A stretch of 14,749 nucleotides of DNA from an uncultured Gemmatimonadota bacterium (GTDB lineage: Bacteria; Gemmatimonadota; Gemmatimonadetes; Gemmatimonadales; GWC2-71-9): NCBI GenBank assembly GCA_946479805.1, contig CAMLHP010000043.1, forward strand, positions 1 through 14,749. Reading direction: 5' to 3'. This document shows positions 7,686-14,274 of this stretch, in pieces (within the stretch, counting starts at the first letter, position 1; the number at the start of each line of letters is the position of its first letter). A program made the translations under genes and the position numbers. The notes beneath the pieces were generated by a model. The model ran no database searches. It was not told the origin of the DNA and saw nothing but the letters and a program-made list of their open reading frames with translations.

Positions 7686-8647
7686 TGCTGACCCTGCGCG
7701 AGCTGCTCCAGCGGCGGGGTGATCCACTCAAGCTGGAGTCGCTCACCGGCGACGCAGGACTCGACCGGCCCATTCCCGAGGCGGAAATTGCCAGCCCCGG
7801 GTTGGTGCTGGCCGGGTTCACAACCCGCTTCATGCCGGGGCGGCTTCACGTCCTGGGCGAGACCGAGATGAGCTATCTCGGGACTCTCGACCCCGGGCAG
7901 CGCATTGCCACGCTCGAGGCCTTCTTCGGATTCGATCTGCCTGCGGTTTTCGTCACCAAGGGACAGGCGGTGCCCGAGGACATGCTCGAGCTGGCGCGTG
8001 GCCGGGGAATTCCCGTGCTGCGCACCCAGCTCAAGACCGCCGAGTTCTACCGCCAGGTCAAGCCTCTCCTCGAGGAAGCCTTCGCACCCCGCGAGACCCT
8101 GCACGGCTCGCTGGCGGATGTGTACGGCGTGGGCTTGCTTTTCGTGGGTCGCTCCGGAATCGGCAAGAGCGAGTGCGTGCTGGACCTGGTGGAGCGGGGC
8201 CACCGTCTGGTGGCCGACGACGTGGTCCAGGTCACCAGGCGCGGAGCAGAAGTGCTAATTGGGCAGGGCCACGAGCTCGCCGCCCATCACATGGAGATCC
8301 GGGGCATAGGCCTGATCGACATCCCGTCGCTCTTCGGCGTGCGCTCGGTGCGGCAGCAGAAGCGGATCGAGGTCGTGGTGCGGCTGGAGGACTGGGACAC
8401 AGCGCGGGAGCAGGACCGCACCGGCCTGGTCCGGCAGGAAACCGAGATACTGGGAGTGGTGCTGCCCCAGGTCATGGTGGCGCTCAACCCCGGCAAGAAC
8501 ATCACGGTCATCGCTGAAGTCGTCGCGATGATGCACCTGCTTCGGTACTCGGGCGTGGATGTGGCGGCGGCGTTCAACGAGCGCCTCATACGCCGCATGA
8601 AGGAGCAGCGGGGGGTCCGGGAGTATCTTCAGAATGACTATGAGTGA
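7685..8647 (+). CDS. hprK: HPr kinase/phosphorylase
   Basis: Bifunctional enzyme that phosphorylates HPr on Ser46 with ATP and reverses this by phosphorolysis, setting PTS activity and carbon-state signalling. It has 320 residues. The N-terminal domain (about 1-130) includes SPGLVLAGF and the AVFVTKG run. The C-terminal kinase domain has His140 in LHGSLADVYG, Walker A GRSGIGKS at 155-162, Asp178-Asp179 in VADDVVQV, and the HPrK signature EIRGIGLIDIPSLFG beginning at Glu204. The ATG overlaps the hpf stop by one base, and the stop lies inside the start of the IIA gene. Its partner HPr, with an intact Ser46, is encoded about 2.2 kb downstream in the same gene string, which strongly supports the call. 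Confidence 0.96.
   Translation: MLTLRELLQRRGDPLKLESLTGDAGLDRPIPEAEIASPGLVLAGFTTRFMPGRLHVLGETEMSYLGTLDPGQRIATLEAFFGFDLPAVFVTKGQAVPEDMLELARGRGIPVLRTQLKTAEFYRQVKPLLEEAFAPRETLHGSLADVYGVGLLFVGRSGIGKSECVLDLVERGHRLVADDVVQVTRRGAEVLIGQGHELAAHHMEIRGIGLIDIPSLFGVRSVRQQKRIEVVVRLEDWDTAREQDRTGLVRQETEILGVVLPQVMVALNPGKNITVIAEVVAMMHLLRYSGVDVAAAFNERLIRRMKEQRGVREYLQNDYE
8619..8623 (+). promoter_or_regulatory. Ribosome binding site of the IIA gene
   Basis: GGGAG within the 3' end of hprK lies ten bases before ATG 8634 and sixteen before ATG 8640. This favours the first ATG as the start of the IIA protein. Evidence is spacing only. Confidence 0.45.
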
Positions 8648-9014
8648 CAGGCTGCAAGGCATCATCGTGGCGCACGGCAACATCGCTTCGGCGCTGGTCG
8701 ACGCCGCGGAACAGATCACGGGGACCCATGGAGCGCTCAAGCCGGTGACCAACACGGGCTGCGACCGCGGTGCGCTCGAGGCACGGGTGGAAGAGGCGGT
8801 GGCAGGGCGTCGATCGGTCGTGTTCGTGGACCTCGCGGCGGGCTCCTGCCTTGTCGCCGTGCTGCGCAACCTGCGCGAGCACCCTGATGTCCGGGTGGTG
8901 ACCGGAGTCAACCTCGCGATGCTGGTGGACTTCCTGTTTCATCTCGACCTTGATCCGGAAGAGGCCGCCGCCCGGGCCGAGACCAGCGGCCTCCGCGCCA
9001 TCCGCCGGCCCTGA
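8634..9014 (+). CDS. PTS IIA component, mannose family
   Basis: Cytoplasmic phosphocarrier that accepts phosphate from HPr and passes it to IIB. The 126 residues match the stand-alone IIA-Man domain. The active-site strand GIIVAHGNIASALVDAAEQI places the phosphorylated histidine at His14. The partner aspartate is Asp66 in VDLAAGSCL, where most relatives have DLFGGSP, so the loop is divergent. VVTGVNLAMLVDFL is the family's conserved third motif. The start is ATG 8634 or, six bases on, ATG 8640; I use the first because of its ribosome site. It overlaps hprK by 14 bases and the IIB start by one base. It could be an ancestral regulatory IIA (as in incomplete PTS systems), but complete IIB-IIC-IID follow directly. 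Confidence 0.9.
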   Translation: MTMSDRLQGIIVAHGNIASALVDAAEQITGTHGALKPVTNTGCDRGALEARVEEAVAGRRSVVFVDLAAGSCLVAVLRNLREHPDVRVVTGVNLAMLVDFLFHLDLDPEEAAARAETSGLRAIRRP

Positions 9015-9490
9015 TGCCGATAAAGCTCGCCCGCATAGACGACCGGCTGATCCACGGCCAGGTGGTTATCGGATGGGGCCGGCCGCTGGGACTGCAGCGG
9101 ATCGTGCTGGTAGACGACTCCGTCGCGGCCAACGAATGGGAGCAGGACCTCTATCGCGTGGCGGTGCCCGACGAAATCGAATTGACATTTTCAACCGTGC
9201 GCGGTGCTTCCGACCGCTTGGCGGAATGGGCAGCGGACCCGAAGCGGACCGCCATTCTCACCGGCGACATACACACCATGGCTCAGCTGGCGGCTGCGGA
9301 CACTGACAGCATTCGGCGGATCAACCTCGGCGGAATCCACCAGCAAGCCGGGCGTACCGAGCGGCTTCCATGGGTGTACCTCTCGGATGATGAACTGGAC
9401 GAGCTGCGGACCATGGCCCAGGCGGGGCGGGAGATCACGGCGCAGGACGTCCCCACCACCGCGCCGGTGAGCCTCAAGGAGCTCGGGTGA
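9014..9490 (+). CDS. PTS IIB component, mannose/fructose/sorbose family
   Basis: Receives phosphate from IIA on a histidine and hands it to the sugar held by IIC/IID. The 158 residues are a normal length. The N-terminus MPIKLARIDDRLIHGQVVIG contains the family hallmark RIDDRLIHGQ with phospho-acceptor His14. Further on are RIVLVDDSVAANEWEQDLY and NLGGIHQQAGRTE, then VYLSDDELDELR near the C-terminus. ATG 9014 shares one base with the IIA stop (TGATG). The coding end contains AAGGAG, which serves the next gene. No specificity (mannose, glucosamine, sorbose, galactosamine) can be assigned. Confidence 0.93.
   Translation: MPIKLARIDDRLIHGQVVIGWGRPLGLQRIVLVDDSVAANEWEQDLYRVAVPDEIELTFSTVRGASDRLAEWAADPKRTAILTGDIHTMAQLAAADTDSIRRINLGGIHQQAGRTERLPWVYLSDDELDELRTMAQAGREITAQDVPTTAPVSLKELG
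9476..9481 (+). promoter_or_regulatory. Strong Shine-Dalgarno site of the IIC gene
   Basis: AAGGAG near the end of the IIB gene lies five bases before GTG 9487. It supports that GTG as the IIC start despite the four-base overlap with IIB. Confidence 0.7.
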
Positions 9491-10164
9491 TCGGGGCGAC
9501 CGAGCTCTGCCTGCTGCTCGTCTGGGGAACCATCGTCGCGGTGGACCTGGTCAGCGTGCCCCAGGCGCTGCTCGCGCGGCCGCTGGTTGCGGCGACGGTC
9601 GCCGGAGCCATCGCGGGAGACCTGGGCGCCGGGCTCGCTGTCGGGCTCCTGGTGGAGCTGTTCGCGCTCGATGTACTGCCGGTGGGGGCGTCGCGTTACC
9701 CGGACTACGGTCCCGGGACCGTGGGCGCGGTGCTGGTGGTTGCGCATCAGCCCAACCCGGTCCTCTGGATGGGAGCCGCGACCGGGCTCACACTTGTGGT
9801 GGCGCTTTCGGGCGCGGCCAGCATGCAGTGGCTTCGTCACAGGATTGCCCGGGACGTCCAGGTCCACGCTGGCCGGCTGGCTGCGGGAGACGGTTCGGCG
9901 ATCCGGATGCTGCATCTCACATCGATCGGCAGGGATGCCATCCGCGGGCTGGCCCTCACCGCGGTGGCGCTGCTGCTGGCGCTGCTTCTTCGGCAGGTGG
10001 GGCCGCTGGACGAGCTGACCGGCACACTGCTCACTGTCGTGGCCACCGGCGCCGGGATCTCGGCGGCCATTCGCGGCGCAGCGCGGAGCTCCGGGCGGGG
10101 CGCCCGGTTCCGCTGGCTGGCGATGGGCGCGTGCGCCGGCGTGCTCCTGTCGGTGGTGCTGTGA
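9487..10164 (+). CDS. PTS IIC membrane component, mannose family (short)
   Basis: Integral membrane subunit that forms the sugar channel with IID. The protein has 225 residues; Escherichia coli ManY has about 266, so this is a short form. Hydrophobic stretches lie at about 6-24, 33-61, 77-110, 157-175, 182-198 and 210-225. The conserved core RPLVAATVAGAIAGDLGAGL leads into VGLLVELFALDVLPVGAS; Glu57 aligns with the acidic residue at the equivalent ManY segment (GGTLEM). The usual PVGA-x-x-PD loop reads PVGASRYPDYG. GTG 9487 overlaps the IIB stop by four bases, and a clear AAGGAG precedes it. The stop overlaps the IID start by four bases. The family call rests on this core and on context. Confidence 0.88.
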   Translation: MIGATELCLLLVWGTIVAVDLVSVPQALLARPLVAATVAGAIAGDLGAGLAVGLLVELFALDVLPVGASRYPDYGPGTVGAVLVVAHQPNPVLWMGAATGLTLVVALSGAASMQWLRHRIARDVQVHAGRLAAGDGSAIRMLHLTSIGRDAIRGLALTAVALLLALLLRQVGPLDELTGTLLTVVATGAGISAAIRGAARSSGRGARFRWLAMGACAGVLLSVVL

Positions 10165-10895
10165 AAGCTGCGCGCGCGGCGTGGTGGCGGCTCTTCTCGC
10201 TGCAGGGTTCATGGAACTACGATCGCATGGTCGGAGTGGGCATGGGGTTTGCCGCCAGGCCACTGCTCGAGGACCTGGGGCGACAGTCGCCCGAACGGCA
10301 TGCAGAGGCGGTGGCGCGCTCGGCCGAGTTCTTCAACTCGCATCCGTACCTCGCCGGGCTCGCCCTCGGTGCATTGGCAAGGGCCGAGTACGACCAGGTG
10401 CCTGGCGAGCAGATCCTTCGCCTTCGCAACGCTCTCTGCAGCCCGCTGGGGGCACTCGGCGACCAGCTCTTCTGGGCCGGGCTTCTGCCCGCGGCGATGG
10501 GAGCGTCGCTTGCCGCCGTGGCACTGGGAGCTGGATGGATCGCGGTTGCAGCGGCCGTGGCGCTCTTTGCCGCCGTGCGCTGCTACGTGTCCGACTGGGC
10601 GCTCAGGCGGGGGCTGGCCACCGGCATGGCGGTGGGTCGAGCCATCGCCGACTCGCGCCTCCGCCGCGCCAGTGCGCTGGCGGGGATCGCAGCCAGCGCA
10701 CTCGTGGGCCTGGCCATTCCCCTCGTGGCCACCCGGCTGGCTTCCGGCCTCACCACGCGGCAGGTAGCCGGCGTGCTGCTGGTTGCCGCCGCCGGGCTGG
10801 TGCTGGCCCGGCTGGCTGGAACGCGCTATTCGTCGCCGCGCTTCGCACTCGCGGCCCTCGGTGTGGTGCTCCTCATCCGATGGATCGCGCCATGA
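10161..10895 (+). CDS. PTS IID membrane component, mannose family (short)
   Basis: Second membrane subunit, unique to the mannose-type PTS. It has 244 residues against about 283 in Escherichia coli ManZ. Family motifs are in order: FSLQGSWNYDRMVGVGMGFA (residues 12-31), EFFNSHPYLAGLALGAL (from Glu56), and the SPLGALGDQLFW loop (Pro95 to about Trp105), equivalent to GPLAGIGD in relatives. Hydrophobic stretches follow at roughly 105-135, 170-200 and 205-242. The start GTG 10161 is taken from the four-base overlap with the IIC stop and from where family sequence begins; the much longer upstream frame is a shadow of IIC. No clear ribosome site is seen, so translation is probably coupled. The stop overlaps HPr by four bases. 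Confidence 0.9.
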   Translation: MKAARAAWWRLFSLQGSWNYDRMVGVGMGFAARPLLEDLGRQSPERHAEAVARSAEFFNSHPYLAGLALGALARAEYDQVPGEQILRLRNALCSPLGALGDQLFWAGLLPAAMGASLAAVALGAGWIAVAAAVALFAAVRCYVSDWALRRGLATGMAVGRAIADSRLRRASALAGIAASALVGLAIPLVATRLASGLTTRQVAGVLLVAAAGLVLARLAGTRYSSPRFALAALGVVLLIRWIAP

Positions 10896-11158
10896 TCGAA
10901 CGTGAGGTCCTGATCGTCAATCCCCTCGGCCTGCACGCCCGGCCCGCGGCCCAGATTGTCCGGATCGCAGCAGGATTCCCCTGCCAGGTCTGGCTCGCCA
11001 AGGATGGCGAGCAGGTAAACGGCAAGAGCATCATGGGTGTGATGATGCTTGCTGCCGAGTGCGGCAGCACGCTGGTCATCCGGGCCGACGGCGAGGACGA
11101 GGCCCGCGCAGTGGAGGCGCTCGCCGCCCTCGTGGCGGACGGGTTCGGCGAAGCATGA
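10892..11158 (+). CDS. ptsH: Phosphocarrier protein HPr
   Basis: Small cytoplasmic phosphocarrier of 88 residues. His15 in NPLGLHARPAAQ is phosphorylated by enzyme I and donates to IIA. Ser46 in VNGKSIMGVMMLAA is the site used by HPr kinase, and the surrounding residues match the regulatory-site consensus. This fits the presence of hprK in the same gene string. It therefore looks like a true HPr with both functions, not an NPr-type paralogue, although name assignment by sequence alone is not absolute. ATG 10892 overlaps the IID stop (ATGA), and the HPr stop overlaps ptsI in the same way. A long upstream extension of the frame lies entirely within IID and is rejected. Confidence 0.96.
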   Translation: MIEREVLIVNPLGLHARPAAQIVRIAAGFPCQVWLAKDGEQVNGKSIMGVMMLAAECGSTLVIRADGEDEARAVEALAALVADGFGEA

Positions 11159-12954
11159 GCGACGACGCCCGCCATCTCGCAGGGATCGGCGTTTCGCCGG
11201 GCACGGCCTGGGCACCGGCGATGGTGTTCCGGTTCGAGTTCCCGGAGATCCCGGACCGGACGGTCACCGACAGCGAGGTGGAAGGAGAGATCCGGCGCCT
11301 TCGCGGGGCGGTGCGTGTGGTGGTCGAGCAGCTCGAGGCCCTCAAGGCGCGCACCCTGCAGCGCGCGGGACCGGAAGGGGCGGCCATCTTCGACGCCCAG
11401 ATCCTCATGGCTCAGGATCCCGACTTCCTCGCCGCGGTGGAGCAGGTCATTCGAAACAACCGGTTCAGTGCCGAGACCGCTTTCGAATTCAAGGCCCTCG
11501 AGCTGAGGCAGGCATTCTCCAGTTCACACAGCGCCAACCTGCGCGACCGCCTCGCCGACCTGCACGCAATCCAGATGCGGATGCTGCACCGCCTGCTCGG
11601 CCGGAAGGACGGCGACCCGTGGGCCATCACGCTGGACGAGAACGTGATAGTGGTCGCGCACGAGCTTTCACCCGGGCTGACGGTGCAGCTCGATCGCGAC
11701 CACGTCGTGGGCCTGGTGAGCGAGGAGGGGACCCGGACTTCTCACGCCGCGATCCTGGCCCATTCGCTCGGCATCCCCGCAGTCATGGGCGCCAAGGGAG
11801 CGCTGGCCCGCGTGGGGGACGGCATGATGGTCCTGCTCGACGGCCAGACCGGCGAGATCCTGCTTGATCCCACGCCTGATGAACTGGACGCTGCGCGCAC
11901 CCGGCTGAGCCGCCGTCACCGGTTCGAGCTCCAGCTGGAATCCGTGGTGCGGCTGCCGGCTGAGTCACCTGATGGGGTGCGCGTCACGCTGATGGGCAAT
12001 GTGGACCTGCCCGAGGAGCTCGAGTCGGGAATGCGGAATGGTGCCGAGGGTGTGGGACTGCTCCGGACCGAGTTCCTGCTCACCGGCCGCAGCGCCATGC
12101 CCACCGAGGACGAGCAGGCGGCCTACTTCAAGCGGGTCGCATCGGCATTCCCGGGACAGAACATCATCATTCGGACCTTCGACCTTGGTGGGGACAAGTT
12201 TCCGGCCGCATTTGAGGCCCCCCAGGAACCGAACCCGTTTCTCGGGTGGCGGTCCATTCGCGTGTGCCTCGACCAGCCCGAGATCTTCCGGCCCCAGCTC
12301 CGGGCCGTGCTGCGAGCGGCCCACCAGCGGCCGATATGGCTGATGCTGCCGCTGGTGACGTCGGTCGAGGAGGTCGAGCTGTCGCGGGAGATGCTGGCGG
12401 AGGAGGCACGCACGCTGCATGCGGACGGGACTCCGGCGGCGGACTCGGTGCCGGTCGGTGTCATGATCGAGACCCCCGCGGCGGTTCTGATCGCCGACAG
12501 GCTGGCGGAGGTAAGCGACTTCTTCAGCGTCGGTACCAACGACCTCACCCAGTACACCCTGGCAGTGGACCGGGGCAATGCCCGGTTGGCCGGCAGGTTC
12601 ACTTCGCACCACCCGGCGATGATTCGCCAGCTGCGCAGCGTGCGGGAAACGGGCGAAGCGGCGGGGCTGCACGTGAGTGTGTGTGGCGAGATGGCGTCGG
12701 ACCCGCTCGACGCGATGCTCCTGGTGGGATTGGGGTACAGGGCACTCAGCGTGGCGCCGCCGGCGCTGCCTGCGGTCAAATGGCTGCTCCGCTCGGTGCC
12801 CATGGACGAGGCCGAACGGGCCGCAGCCGGGGCACTCGAGGCGCGGCGCGCGTCGGATGTCGTGGCGGTGCTCCGGGAAACGGCGGCTCGTCACGTCGAC
12901 GTGCGGCTGCTGGACGCCGAGGGCGCCGTTGCCCGGCCGCTGGTGCCGCGCTAG
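11155..12954 (+). CDS. ptsI: Phosphoenolpyruvate-protein phosphotransferase (PTS enzyme I)
   Basis: Starts the PTS relay by taking phosphate from PEP and giving it to HPr. It has 599 residues, slightly longer than Escherichia coli EI (575). The N-terminal HPr-binding part opens with HLAGIGVSPGTAWAPA. The swivelling phosphohistidine domain has GTRTSHAAILAHSLGIPAV with active His197. The C-terminal PEP-binding barrel has GVGLLRTEFLL, IRTFDLGGDKF, SVGTNDLTQYTLAVDRGN and VCGEMASDP with the conserved Cys510. No GAF domain precedes it, so it is not the nitrogen-type PtsP. ATG 11155 overlaps the HPr stop; the frame opens further upstream but only as a shadow of HPr. It is the last gene before a 72-base gap and probably ends the PTS transcription unit. 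Confidence 0.97.
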   Translation: MSDDARHLAGIGVSPGTAWAPAMVFRFEFPEIPDRTVTDSEVEGEIRRLRGAVRVVVEQLEALKARTLQRAGPEGAAIFDAQILMAQDPDFLAAVEQVIRNNRFSAETAFEFKALELRQAFSSSHSANLRDRLADLHAIQMRMLHRLLGRKDGDPWAITLDENVIVVAHELSPGLTVQLDRDHVVGLVSEEGTRTSHAAILAHSLGIPAVMGAKGALARVGDGMMVLLDGQTGEILLDPTPDELDAARTRLSRRHRFELQLESVVRLPAESPDGVRVTLMGNVDLPEELESGMRNGAEGVGLLRTEFLLTGRSAMPTEDEQAAYFKRVASAFPGQNIIIRTFDLGGDKFPAAFEAPQEPNPFLGWRSIRVCLDQPEIFRPQLRAVLRAAHQRPIWLMLPLVTSVEEVELSREMLAEEARTLHADGTPAADSVPVGVMIETPAAVLIADRLAEVSDFFSVGTNDLTQYTLAVDRGNARLAGRFTSHHPAMIRQLRSVRETGEAAGLHVSVCGEMASDPLDAMLLVGLGYRALSVAPPALPAVKWLLRSVPMDEAERAAAGALEARRASDVVAVLRETAARHVDVRLLDAEGAVARPLVPR

Positions 12955-13026
12955 CTTGCTGCCGTTCGTGTCCGCCCGTGCAAGCGGCATCCCAGCCTGA
13001 CTTTCCCCGAACCGAGATCCCCAGCG
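12955..13026 (+). other. Intergenic gap ptsI-metK, the largest in the window
   Basis: These 72 bases are the only promoter-sized space in the window. A weak inverted repeat pairs GCTTGC (12954-12959) with GCAAGC (12980-12985) across a 20-base loop; no T-tract follows, so it is not a convincing intrinsic terminator. I see no clear -35/-10 pair and no SAM riboswitch, which would need more room. A metK promoter here is plausible by position only. Confidence 0.4.
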
Positions 13027-14268
13027 ATGGCAGCCTCGAAACGGCACGTGTTCACGTCGGAATCCGTCACCGAAGGCCACCCCGACAAGGTTGCGGACCA
13101 GATTTCTGACGCGGTGCTCGACGAGATTCTCGCCAAGGATCCGAATGGCCGCGTGGCCTGCGAGACGTTGGTCACGACCGGAATGGCCGTGGTGGCAGGT
13201 GAGATCACTACCAGCACTTATGTCCACATACCAGACGTGGTGCGCCGCACGGTGGAGCGGATCGGGTATACCGATGCCGAGTTCGGCTTCGATGCAGGAT
13301 CCTGCGCGGTCATGGCTGCCATCGACCGCCAGTCACAGGACATCGCCCAGGGCGTCGACGAATCCCGCGGCCACCAGCAGGGTGCGGGCGACCAGGGAAT
13401 GATGTTCGGCTACGCCAGCAACGAGACCCGCGAGCGGATGCCCCTCCCGGTTCTGCTGGCGCATCGAATCACCGAGCGGCTGGCCGCGGTGCGGAAGGGA
13501 ACCCACGGCGCCCATGCGGTGGGCTGGCTGCGTCCTGACGGCAAGAGCCAGGTGTCGGTGGAGTACGAGGGCGACAAGCCGGTGCGGGTCCGCACCGTGG
13601 TGGTCTCCACCCAGCACGCCGAGCGCTGGCGGAACCGCACTCTTGGCAACCGCACCATCCGCGACACCGTGATCAACGAGGTGATTCGGCCCGTGCTCGA
13701 GAAGGCCGGGGTCGAGTCAGGCCGCGTGAAGTTCCTGATCAATCCCACCGGTCGCTTCGTCATCGGCGGACCGCACGGCGACGCCGGCCTCACCGGACGG
13801 AAGATCATCGTGGATACCTATGGCGGCATGGCCCGTCATGGCGGCGGAGCCTTCTCCGGCAAGGATCCCTCCAAGGTGGACCGCTCTGCGGCATACGCGA
13901 TGCGCTGGGTGGCGCGCAACATCGTCGACGCCAGGCTTGCCCGGCGCTGCGAGGTGCAGGTCGCGTACGCCATCGGCGTGGCCGAGCCAGTGTCGATCAT
14001 GGTCGACACCTTCGGCACCGGCGAGGTGCCGGACGCCCGGCTGGAGCAGGCGGTCCGCGAGGTATTCGACCTGACGCCCAAGGGTATCATCGCCGCGCTC
14101 AAGCTCAAGCGTCCCATCTACTCCCCGACAGCGGCATATGGTCACTTTGGGCGCAAGCCGTACTCTGCGAAATACCACGGGCTCGACGGTCGCACGAAGC
14201 GGCAGTACGACTTCTTCACCTGGGAAGAGTCCACCAAGGTGAAGGACCTGCTGAGCGCGGTCCGCTAG
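13027..14268 (+). CDS. metK: S-adenosylmethionine synthetase
   Basis: Makes S-adenosylmethionine, the main methyl donor, from methionine and ATP in the cytoplasm. It has 413 residues, somewhat longer than the 384 of Escherichia coli MetK but within the bacterial range. The N-terminus reads [19 protein letters not shown], with His18 and Asp20 of the ATP site. The two family signatures are [12 protein letters not shown] (from Gly119) and [10 protein letters not shown] (Gly272-Pro281), the latter the phosphate loop. The ending [12 protein letters not shown] is also typical. ATG 13027 begins the conserved region within seven residues; no strong ribosome site is visible. A DUF151 nuclease gene starts six bases after the stop. 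No methionine-cycle partner such as ahcY is in view. Confidence 0.98.
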   Translation: MAASKRHVFTSESVTEGHPDKVADQISDAVLDEILAKDPNGRVACETLVTTGMAVVAGEITTSTYVHIPDVVRRTVERIGYTDAEFGFDAGSCAVMAAIDRQSQDIAQGVDESRGHQQGAGDQGMMFGYASNETRERMPLPVLLAHRITERLAAVRKGTHGAHAVGWLRPDGKSQVSVEYEGDKPVRVRTVVVSTQHAERWRNRTLGNRTIRDTVINEVIRPVLEKAGVESGRVKFLINPTGRFVIGGPHGDAGLTGRKIIVDTYGGMARHGGGAFSGKDPSKVDRSAAYAMRWVARNIVDARLARRCEVQVAYAIGVAEPVSIMVDTFGTGEVPDARLEQAVREVFDLTPKGIIAALKLKRPIYSPTAAYGHFGRKPYSAKYHGLDGRTKRQYDFFTWEESTKVKDLLSAVR

Positions 14269-14274
14269 GCGATC

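Noticed and set aside
12956..12990. TTGCTG as a -35 box of a metK promoter
   Set aside because: No acceptable -10 hexamer is found 16-18 bases downstream.
11965..13227. Long minus-strand open frame (about 420 codons) opposite ptsI and metK
   Set aside because: It spans a gene boundary and the intergenic gap, shows no motif, and mirrors the codon bias of the + strand genes.
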